Assembly: GCA_003427395.1 (NCBI GenBank)
Contig: BFEA01000854.1
Span: 392,125 to 415,956, forward strand
From: Chara braunii
Lineage: Eukaryota; Streptophyta; Charophyceae; Charales; Characeae
Direction of reading: 5' to 3'
DNA length: 23,832 bases
Positions 17,416 to 23,832 of this stretch are shown piece after piece. The notes under the pieces are model-generated. The model did no database searches and was not told the origin of the DNA. It saw only the letters and a list, made by a program, of their open reading frames with translations. The position numbers and the translations under genes are program-made. The stretch's first letter is position 1. Every line of letters starts with the position of its first letter.

Positions 17416-18300
17416 GTAGTGGAAGACCATGGCTGGGAATTCTCCAACCCATAACCACAGCAAGTGAGTGCAGCTCAGACCTTTTTAAGGTCTGGCTGTG
17501 ACTCTTGCCTCCAGTAGAAGACTGAGGCTTTAAGGTTTTGAAGCCTCCGAATTGGCAGCCCTCCAGATAGCAAAGGGTTTGACTTATCCTCCTTGTATTG
17601 AAGCCCAATGAGGGTTGTTTGGGCTCAAACCCATGCGGACTGAGCTTTCCCCCATTTTTAATGAGAGGCTGCTCCGGAACTTGGGTTCAGAGCCCGATGA
17701 GACAGCTTGAAGCCATCATCACAGGATATACAACCCTGCAGAGGGACATGTATATATATACACAACGCGAAGCAAGCTGGACAATGGAAGTTATGGGTCA
17801 CAATAACTCTAATTCCACAGTGACAGCAGAGGAAGCAAGGAAAAGTGACAAGGGGCAATCACAAAGTGATTTCGGGATTCAGCAGCTCGAGTGAAGGCAG
17901 ATAGAGGCACACATGGACCCATAACCAAAGTGATGTGAGTGCCCCACCTCCATGATTATATTAGGAAGGGGTGGACCCAAACAAAGGCACAGCTGAGCAG
18001 CAGCTTGACATAGCATGAGGCTATGGGCGCGTAGTGAGACCTAACGCTTGATATGTGACACTCAGGAGCTTAGGAGTGGACTGAGGTTTGGGAGCAGCTA
18101 CGAGGGGCGTGGAGTAGCTGTCGATGGGAGCTGCTGCTGCTAGAGGAAGTGTTGCCTGAAGGAGGAGAGTGGAGGTCTGCAATGGAGGCTGAGAGAGGAG
18201 GCTTCCATAGCTAACATCTCAGCAAGGGTGGAGGTGCTGTCGGCTATAACCGCAGTCATAAAGACGGTCTTAGGGGAGGCATTGCTACTTTTGCGGCAAC
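17414..18300. other. Unassigned part of the putative long LTR
   Basis: I see no recognisable gene. A plus open frame (17598-17894) has Ser/Gln/Glu-rich low-complexity sequence without a motif. GAGGCTT...AAGCCTC near 17523-17549 can form a 7-bp stem. From about 17900 the + strand is G-rich. Confidence 0.4.
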
Positions 18301-18690
18301 TAAGGCGGCGACGCGAAAACACTGCCGAAAATATTCGGCGGCGACAGCATTTTTAACGACGGTGCGGACACGCTGCCCGTTTTTTTTGCAGCGACAGTGG
18401 CATTTTGACGGCGGTGTGGAAGGGCTGCCCGTTTTTTTTGCGACTGCAGTGACATCTTCACGGCGGTGCGGAAGCGCTGCCCGTTTTTTTGTGGCGGCAG
18501 TGATGTTTTGACGGCAGTGCGGTAGTGCTGCTCGTTTTCGGTAGCGATGCGGTAGTACTGTAGGAGTTTTTTTCGGCAGTGATGTTGTGGCGGCAGTGAT
18601 GTTTTTTTCGGCAGTGATGCAGCAACATTTGCGGCAGCGATGCGGTAGTACTGTAGGAGTTTTTTTCGACAGTGAAAAACTCTGATGATC
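18300..18690. repeat. Degenerate 52-bp minisatellite with 93-bp higher-order repeat
   Basis: GCTGC(C/T)CGTTTT recurs at 18372, 18424, 18476 and 18527 (steps 52, 52, 51). The unit reads roughly GGTGCGGAAGCGCTGCCCG, then a T run, then a GGCAGTGATGTTTTGACGGC-like stretch. Farther on, GCGATGCGGTAGTACTGTAG recurs at 18544 and 18637, a 93-bp step. Minus-strand frames across it (18256-18985) encode repeated Lys-Thr-Pro/His-Arg text and are repeat translations, not genes. Confidence 0.85.
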
Positions 18691-19600
18691 GATTGAGATG
18701 CAGGACACGTGTATTTTTGTGCGCAAGGTCACCTTTATTTTTTTGTGGTACGTTCGGCAAACGGTTCAGGGGTCTGAACTGGTTGGAATTGCAGGCGGCA
18801 GTTTGGGGAAGTGTCCTTGGAGCATGTGATGCAGTTGAGATCTGTGGTTCCATTGAGGACCAACTTTGTGAGGTTTGAAACTGCAGTTGGGGTCTGCAAG
18901 TTGGGGCTGCAATGGGGAGGTTCTGCAAGCAAGATGGGTTGAGGTCTGTAACTACATGGGGATTATGGCGTAGTGGAACCGCCACAATGGGAAAGTTGTG
19001 AGCTGCGCACTAAGGACTTCGACGATCGTTGTTTCATTTGATTGGAATATCATACGGTTTTCTTGAGTGAGTCGTTTCCATCTTCACTCGAGGTCAGTTG
19101 AATGACTTAGATTTCCCTTCACATCTGTGTGAACCCACACTTTGCTTGACCTTGTCATTTTGAATGTTCAAAAGAAAAGAGAGAAGAAAGTTGTGTGAGT
19201 GATGCATGAGAATGAAGTGGTTTGACTCGAGTATGTGATTGTATTGTTTTCCTTTGAACTTGTTTTCTTTGCATGTTGTGCAAGTAGGTAAAATGATGCC
19301 TGCTATGGAGATTGACTTTGTCTGTTGGAGAAAAGGAAAATGATTGTTCTCTTTCAATCTTTCACTTGCCTGCATGATAAAATACTTGAATTTTGGAATG
19401 AATAATTTCAACAGGTACTGTGAGAGCAGTCTATCACAAATGATTTATCTAATTATACCTGTCAAAATGATTCTCATTCTCTATCTCATTCAGTTTCTTT
19501 ACGTCTAGGTTACCGAGAACCGAGAAAAAATGAGAATAACTGAAAACTACTTGCGGTGAACGCATTCTCTTCTCTAGGAAGCATCCAAGGCGGGGGTTCG
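18691..19600. other. Unassigned part of the putative long LTR
   Basis: 18750-18960 is G/T-rich with loosely repeated GTTGGGGTCTGCA-type phrases. 19090-19560 is AT-richer with no motif. Short frames on both strands look random. Confidence 0.4.
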
Positions 19601-19629
19601 TATGCTTTCAGAGCCGTCCCTGTTATCGA

Positions 19630-19665
19630 CTTGGAGTGGACCCGACTCGTCGGGTCCACTCCAAG
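19630..19665. other. Perfect 16-bp hairpin with CTCG loop
   Basis: CTTGGAGTGGACCCGA (19630-19645) and TCGGGTCCACTCCAAG (19650-19665) are exact complements around CTCG. The loop-side phrase GACTCGTCGGG is repeated immediately after (19665-19675). There is no T run after it, so it is not a simple terminator. Confidence 0.85.
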
Positions 19666-19800
19666 ACTCGTCGGGGGTGGTACTTTGTCGACTCAGTGGT
19701 GACGGCCCAACCTCTGAGATCTGAGTCTTTGGGCTTAGGCGAGGGGAAGGAGTATCCACATACCACTTCCTAGAGGGAGAGGCATGCAACACTTCAAGTC

Positions 19801-20610
19801 ATGTACCTGATCAAGAATCATCCGCGAAGCAACCTGTCATCCAGGAAGATTGAGAATATATGGAGACAGGTCTATGCGTGTTTAATCATAGATCGACGTC
19901 AGTTGGAATGAATGACTTTGACAACGCGTCTCATCAAGTCAAAACTACGGCAGTCCAACTAGTCAACTCCTCGATGACGGCTGTATGATTGTTTTATTCG
20001 ACCCGAAGTGGTCAAATTTTATTTTGATATCGTGTTGTTGAATGTATCAAATGATGATTTTGATTTTTTCAGTTATCATTTTTTATCAGATGTATATTCC
20101 TATCGACGACGGTCGACTCCATTTGATGTAATTATATGTGTGAATGTTTTAACCATCTTTTGACCAGTATTTAAAGGGACTAAGAAGAATTGTAGTTTCA
20201 CGCTTAGTTGAGACCGTCCTAGTCGACCAACGTTCGTTCGTACCTAGGAGATCAATACCCTAAGGGACGGACCACAATCGGGTTCACTTGACGTTAACCA
20301 AACGTACCTATACTCCAGTGAACGAGCAAACGCCCTCGACTGACCTACCTCTGCAATTGCATGTAAAAGTTTTCGCACGTGGGTCAGTAGCTCGGTAGGG
20401 ATACGCCCCTGAGGGTGGTGACAACCCCTTAGGGAAAGTAAGATCTGCCCTGCGAGAACCTATCCTGTTGTTGGGGACTGTGGGATGTACAGCTGGCGCA
20501 CCCGGCTAGAGCAGCGATCCCGAGTTGTCTCTGTTGTGGTTTTGTTTTACTCCTGCGTGACATAGCCGGGAGGGCCCTCGCACCTTGCGAAAAAGGCGGG
20601 AGCCGATGCG
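19801..20610. other. Right part of the putative 5' LTR
   Basis: No gene recognised. A TATA-like TATTTAAAG at 20168-20176 is a possible LTR promoter. GGAGGGCCCTC at 20569-20579 contains a 10-bp palindrome. The segment ends in GCGCTCGACA. Confidence 0.4.
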
Positions 20611-20619
20611 CTCGACAGG

Positions 20620-20637
20620 TGGCGCTGTTGCCGGGGA
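20620..20637 (+). promoter_or_regulatory. Primer-binding site matching plant tRNA-Asp
   Basis: TGGCGCTGTTGCCGGGGA matches the complement of the plant tRNA-Asp 3' end at 17 of 18 positions (T instead of C at position 7). This primer is used by several plant Ty3 lineages. It lies two bases after CTCGACA, the proposed LTR end. Confidence 0.8.
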
Positions 20638-20660
20638 TAACGGCAAACTACCGTTGTCCC
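20634..20660. other. Hairpin overlapping the primer-binding site
   Basis: GGGATAACGG (20634-20643) pairs with CCGTTGTCCC (20651-20660): ten pairs, one of them G-T. It overlaps the last 4 bases of the primer site. Confidence 0.6.
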
Positions 20661-21950
20661 TAGCGAAACGACACTCGAATGATGGAATAATTGATCGTAT
20701 TCTGATTTCTAAAAGTCAATTATTTTACCATTGATTGATTTCCTATTATTTTATCTCTGTGGATTATGTGTTAATTTTATTATGAATGATATTGTCGTTA
20801 TTTTGAGTGATTTAGTTGGATATATATTATTAATGTCTTGATATTAATTGAGTCATGCTTGGTTATTTTGATATTCACCGATTTTATCTATAAATTTTAA
20901 GTATTATGTTGATAATTATTGTTTTTCATGCGTAATATTTTAATCAGATACTTTATCCTAAACTTTAAGGTATCCTTTTAGTTGTAATTCTAGGGGATCA
21001 ATTTCTTGCCCAAATATTTATCTATTGGATTTATTTTGAAATGTTGTCAACTAAACGTTGACTTTTTTTTAATATTGTTTTGTATTTTTATTTAGTCATA
21101 TATCAAATATTGGAATGATGCATATTTTGATTGATCAGTTTACCCGGACTTCCATTAATGTTAAGTTTATTCATTTTATATACAAGTGATGCATTTCTAT
21201 GATTGAAGGCATCTGAACTACTGTTGAAAAATTGGATCATTATGAAATTTCATGTGAAAGCATTTGTTGTAAGCGGTATTGTTGTTATTGGTGAATGTTT
21301 TAAAGTAAGTTTTGAAGGTGTTATTATGTCACAACAAACTTCTAATGGATTTGTAAGCTCCGTAGGTGGTAGTGAGGCCTGCGCCGAAGTTATACTCATG
21401 GTCCATAGTGGGATGTTGTTTTTTGTATCCTGAGTTTTTAAGGAAGGGAGACTACATTATTACTGAAAGGGAGGAAGGTGTTAAAATCTTGTTAAAATGT
21501 TACATGTAGGGGTAGGCAACTATGTTTGTCATGGGGGGAGGAGTGAATACCTAACCTCGTGCCAAACGTAGTCACCGTGCCTCCATGATCGGGGCCTAGT
21601 CAACCCCGGTCGTGTGAGGTGGGGCTGTTCTACTCTATATGTAGAAGACTAATGGGGTCGAAAACACAAGAATCGGAGGGAATGTGGTGAGGCTCGAATC
21701 TAAAGCGGGGCTTGATGTTGAGATGTTATCCTCATATGGATTACACCACTCCTCGACGCATATCACAAAAGTTGAGAAACGTCGGACATGATAACTGTGT
21801 GAATTGTTTTTTTCTCTTAAGTTGGAATGGACTCAAAAGTTGGACGAGGACTTTGAATTAATGGTTGCTCTCTGGATGGTTCGTTCAGACTGTGTCTAAA
21901 CAACTTCCGATAGGTTGATCTATGGTAATATCAGTCTGAAGGTTGTCGAT
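20661..21950 (+). other. Internal region of the LARD-like element, no recognised coding
   Basis: 20690-21350 is strongly AT-rich. The longest plus frame (21203-21433, 76 residues) has no family motif and several Val/Ile-rich stretches. Two purine tracts, AAGGAAGGGAG (21440-21450) and GAAAGGGAGGAAGG (21465-21478), look like polypurine tracts. The second is directly followed by TG, which leaves open that another LTR start lies at 21479; I find no matching second copy of that sequence in the window. Confidence 0.5.
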
Positions 21951-22224
21951 TTTAGGCTTACAAGGGGCGGAATCTGGTAACCATTCAGAGAGACAAAATT
22001 GTTGGCCGCCAGTGGGATAATCCTGGGACCATTCTGAAAAAGATCCTCCGTATTTTAGGCTTCAAGGGGCTGAATCTGGCTCCAAGTTTTGATTTTTAGG
22101 CTTACCAGGGGCGGAATCTGGTACTATTCCAATTTGACGAGTAGAAAACTGTTAAGTTTTAGGCTTCTGGAGGCTGAATCCAGTTTTGTTCTGGTATGTT
22201 TAGGCTTCTAGAGGCTGAATCTAG
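21951..22224. repeat. Five-hairpin array with constant 9-nt loop
   Basis: Five units start (T)TTAGGCTT and contain the 9-nt loop (A/G)GGC(G/T)GAAT. Loops lie at 21965, 22067, 22109, 22171 and 22212. The flanking stems differ: TTACAAG/CTGGTAA (one mismatch), CAAG/CTGG (one mismatch), TACCAG/CTGGTA, CTGG/CCAG and CTAG/CTAG. Spacing is irregular (40-105 bp) and the DNA between units is not repeated. Confidence 0.75.
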
Positions 22225-22339
22225 GTTGTTGGTGAAAGTTCTGGCTTTGTTCCGGACAATTGTGTATTTTGATTGTTGCTTTCACATGAAGATTTTATAA
22301 GGATCCTGATTTCTTTTCAATGGTGAACGACGGTGTCGA

Positions 22340-22397
22340 GGCAAATACCCTGACAAGGGTATTTGCCGGGGGGTTTGAACGTCGGACGCTGTCCGAC
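22340..22397. other. Hairpins H1 and H2, copy B
   Basis: H1 (22340-22367) is identical to copy A. H2 GTCGGAC-GCT-GTCCGAC (22381-22397) is a perfect 7-bp stem. Confidence 0.9.
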
Positions 22398-22793
22398 TCA
22401 TTTGTTGAATTGAGGAACTTGATAAGACTCACGTTTGCCAAAAAAGTTTATTCAGACCAAACCTGTGATTGAGAGTCTTAAATTTTTTTAGAAGCTGACG
22501 TCGTTGATGTCCGAATGAAACAACGGGAGTTGGCAGTACGACCTGTCGTCTGCAGTTCCCAACAGGGCCACAGGGGCACATGGTCGTGGAAAGACTGAGA
22601 CTAGACTATTCGACCTAAAAGACTGACGCGCGACTGCTAAGCCGCTCGATTAAGGGCCTAGGTAGGCTGAAAAGAACGGCGCGTCGAGTACGGGGCCGAC
22701 AGGCCGGTGCCGTGGCCTAGCCATGGGCGGTCTGCCAACTATGGGAATGCGGCGGCAGGGCCTAATATGCCTCAGGCAGCCTCAGGCAGGCGA

Positions 22794-22813
22794 AGTCTGC
22801 TGAGCCACAGACT
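22794..22813. other. Hairpin H4, copy B
   Basis: AGTCTG-CTGAGCCA-CAGACT, a perfect 6-bp stem unlike the GGCCT/AGGCC of copy A. Confidence 0.65.
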
Positions 22814-22832
22814 GCATGCGACCTGCTGGGCG

Positions 22833-22855
22833 CAACCCTTCAAGTGGAAGGGTTG
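22833..22855. other. Hairpin H5, copy B
   Basis: CAACCCTTC-AAGTG-GAAGGGTTG, a perfect 9-bp stem. Confidence 0.85.
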
Positions 22856-22860
22856 TTGTT

Positions 22861-22883
22861 CTAGCTCCAGTGATAAGAGCTAG
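22861..22883. other. Hairpin H6, copy B
   Basis: CTAGCTC-CAGTGATAA-GAGCTAG, a perfect 7-bp stem. Two interior pairs are replaced relative to copy A (T-A to G-C, and A-T to T-A). Confidence 0.8.
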
Positions 22884-22949
22884 CCCAGCAGGCACCGCAT
22901 CGGATTTTCAACCAGCAGATGCTGGGATCGAGCCGACGATAAGCAGTCT

Positions 22950-23038
22950 GGGCCAACTCCTTTTCTTTTGGAGCTGCCCACTGCACCAGCATGAAGCGCG
23001 GTCATTCTCGGCCGCGAGATCATCAAATCTCACGGCCG
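22950..23038. other. Hairpins H7 and H8, copy B
   Basis: CTCC/GGAG within GGGC/GCCC spans 22950-22979. CGGCCG(C)GAGAT (23009-23020) pairs with ATCTC(A)CGGCCG (23027-23038): eleven pairs with one mismatch. Confidence 0.8.
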
Positions 23039-23087
23039 GGAACGGCCGCATGGCTGTAGCATGACCCCTGCGCAAGGATGATACCAT

Positions 23088-23147
23088 AAATCGAGAAATG
23101 GTCCAAAATTCCGGTAGGGATTTGAACCCGGGTTTGTACCTCGATTT
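23088..23147. other. Nested stem with tRNA T-arm-like core, copy B
   Basis: AAATCGAG (23088-23095) pairs with CTCGATTT (23140-23147). Inside, GGTA/TACC and GGG/CCC enclose GGGATTTGAACCC, which on the minus strand reads GGGTTCAAATCCC, a T-arm/B-box-like sequence. The T-arm stem is only 3 bp and no acceptor stem pairs, so this is not a tRNA gene. Confidence 0.55.
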
Positions 23148-23253
23148 GCCATAGCAGGCCACGATGGGGCAAAAAACAACCAAAAGAACAGTTTTTGCAG
23201 ACTGTGTGGGTGCACGAAGACTCCCACTTCGTTTTGAACAAATGATTGTGGTT

Positions 23254-23273
23254 GCGAGATCTTGGGATCTCGC
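23254..23273. other. Hairpin, copy B
   Basis: GCGAGATC-TTGG-GATCTCGC, a perfect 8-bp stem. Confidence 0.85.
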
Positions 23274-23416
23274 GGCCCATAGTTCACACGCGGAAAGCAA
23301 GAGGGGGTTAGAGGAATTGAGCGGAGAGTGAGAGAGAGAGAAATGGGAGGATGGGGAAAGGAGGACCTGCTCCTCCCGACCTGCCAGCTGCCTCCCCGTT
23401 GTCAGAGGGGTAAGGG

Positions 23417-23447
<31 letters not shown>
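23417..23447. repeat. A31 homopolymer
   Basis: This is an uninterrupted run of A between a G-rich stretch and CACGAAAAACGTG. Downstream, AAACCG/CGGTTT and CGCCAC/GTGGCG form two more small stems (23476-23519). Confidence 0.9.
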
Positions 23448-23448
<1 letters not shown>

Positions 23449-23679
23449 ACGAAAAACGTGATCTGAGTTTTTTAAAAAAACCGTATTTTTCGGTTTGCGC
23501 CACTATTTTTTTGGTGGCGTAAAACAATTTTGTTGGCCTTGATTTTTTTATCTGTCGACAGTCAGGCACTTAGGCCATAAGCATGATTTGTTTTACATTT
23601 TTTTATTTATCGAATAATTTTCTAAAATTCATCAAAGTCGGGGTACCTTTTGCAACCCGTTCTGAGCCTGTCGGGATTT

Positions 23680-23703
23680 GAACTCGTGAATTTTCACGAG
23701 TTC
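23680..23703. other. Hairpin H9, copy B
   Basis: GAACTCGTGA-ATTT-TCACGAGTTC, a perfect 10-bp stem, preceded by CTGTCGGGATTT as in copy A (17178-17190). Confidence 0.9.
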
Positions 23704-23785
23704 TTTCCCTACTCCTCCCAACCTGACAACTGTACTTTCCGTTTTCAGGGGAGGGCAGCAGAGGGAAGGGACAGACATTTGACAA

Positions 23786-23832
23786 CAACTGCATGCTCCT
23801 GGCTCAAATCACGGCCAGGAGCATTGCAGTTG
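23786..23832. other. Hairpin H11, copy B, at the window end
   Basis: CAACTGCA-TGCTCCTGGC pairs with GCCAGGAGCA-T-TGCAGTTG: eighteen pairs with one bulged T and a 10-nt loop. It ends exactly at the last base of the window. Confidence 0.85.

Larger units (their letters stand above)
14966..20617 (+). repeat. Putative long 5' LTR with hairpin-string start
   Basis: The left 0.8 kb (14966-15785) and a later block (about 17010-17330) match the start of the second copy (22334-23103 and 23490-23832). Extra DNA between them (about 15785-17000) has no counterpart there, so this LTR has gained insertions. The right part (17330-20617) cannot be compared because the second copy leaves the window. No coding region is recognised. 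It holds many hairpins, an A51 run, a 52-bp minisatellite and a 16-bp perfect stem. Confidence 0.55.
14966..23832 (+). mobile_element. Non-autonomous LARD-like LTR retrotransposon (3' end beyond window)
   Basis: Evidence in order: the sequence TATCGAGGCAAATACCC (14966) recurs as TGTCGAGGCAAATACCC at 22334, and similarity continues in patches for at least 1.5 kb after each. CTCGACA at 20611-20617 is the reverse complement of TGTCGAG, as expected for matching LTR ends. Two bases later lies an 18-nt site matching plant tRNA-Asp at 17 positions. This gives a 5' LTR of about 5.65 kb (with insertions), an internal region of 20618-22333, and a 3' LTR cut by the window edge. No gag or pol is visible, so it would depend on proteins from another element. 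Weak points: no clear polypurine tract directly before 22334, and the 3' LTR end cannot be seen. The hairpin-rich unit could instead be a separate dispersed repeat. Confidence 0.6.
22334..23832 (+). repeat. Putative 3' LTR, first 1.5 kb (cut by window end)
   Basis: It starts TGTCGAGGCAAATACCC and matches copy A in blocks: 22334-22640, about 22830-23103 and 23490-23832. Overall similarity is moderate but hairpin positions agree. It lacks the 15.8-17.0 kb extra DNA of copy A and has an A31 run (23417-23447). The minus-strand frame at 22908-23450 crosses hairpins and the A run and is not a gene. Confidence 0.6.

Noticed and set aside
18300-18690. CRISPR-like array
   Set aside because: No constant repeat with unique spacers; the whole unit is degenerate, and the setting is eukaryotic.
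18256-18985. Two long minus-strand frames (158 and 175 residues)
   Set aside because: They translate the 52-bp minisatellite; two frames carry the same repeated text, as expected from a repeat and not a gene.
21479-21540. 3' LTR start after purine tract GAAAGGGAGGAAGG (TG follows)
   Set aside because: No second copy of the following sequence was found in the window; kept only as an alternative to the LTR start at 22334.
23104-23176. tRNA gene on the minus strand
   Set aside because: Only a T-arm-like GGGTTCAAATCCC is present; no acceptor pairing and a poor A-box.
22908-23450. 180-residue minus-strand frame beginning with poly-Phe
   Set aside because: The start is the A31 run read backwards and the rest crosses LTR hairpins; no motif.

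Overview
The window looks like repeat-dense, gene-poor nuclear DNA of a streptophyte (a plant or charophyte-type alga). The main reasons are a decayed chromodomain-bearing Ty3-type retrotransposon and a second LTR-type element whose primer-binding site matches plant tRNA-Asp. Very long homopolymer runs (T35, A51, A31) and stacked nested repeats fit a large algal genome such as Chara. The species guess is an inference, not something the sequence proves. I recognise no host protein-coding gene, rRNA or intact tRNA.

Layout. 1-1234 is unassigned flank with one 47-bp tandem repeat. 1235-14309 is one Ty3/gypsy chromovirus copy on the + strand. Its 5' LTR (1235-1437 plus 4173-4314) is split by a 2.7-kb non-coding insertion that starts with T35. 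Next come a primer-binding site (4316) and a 2.1-kb leader full of tandem repeats with a 0.5-kb polypyrimidine tract. The gag-pol remnant follows in its original order: gag with zinc knuckle, protease, RT, RNase H, integrase, chromodomain (about 6463-12862). It ends with a 3' tail carrying a 174-bp tandem duplication and the 3' LTR (13992-14309). The copy is dead. It has several frameshifts and stops, the catalytic part of RT is deleted, the integrase zinc-finger histidines are missing, and a 331-bp foldback MITE sits in the integrase N-terminal region. The chromodomain reading frame is still open.

14310-14965 is unassigned. From 14966 to the window end lies what I read as a non-autonomous, LARD-like LTR retrotransposon. 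A long 5' LTR (about 14966-20617, itself enlarged by insertions) has short inverted ends TATCGAG/CTCGACA. A tRNA-Asp primer-binding site follows at 20620, then about 1.7 kb of internal DNA without recognisable coding, and then a second copy of the LTR start at 22334 that runs off the window. The two LTR copies are diverged, but both are strings of strong hairpins at matching positions. At several positions the stem sequence differs while both arms still pair. A smaller version of the same pattern lies in the internal region (21951-22224): five hairpins with a constant 9-nt loop and changing stems.

Nothing here makes a working pathway. The Ty3 parts can be read together only as the remains of one polyprotein. 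The second element would have to borrow all its proteins from another element. The most interesting signal is structure kept while sequence turns over in the hairpin-string LTRs.
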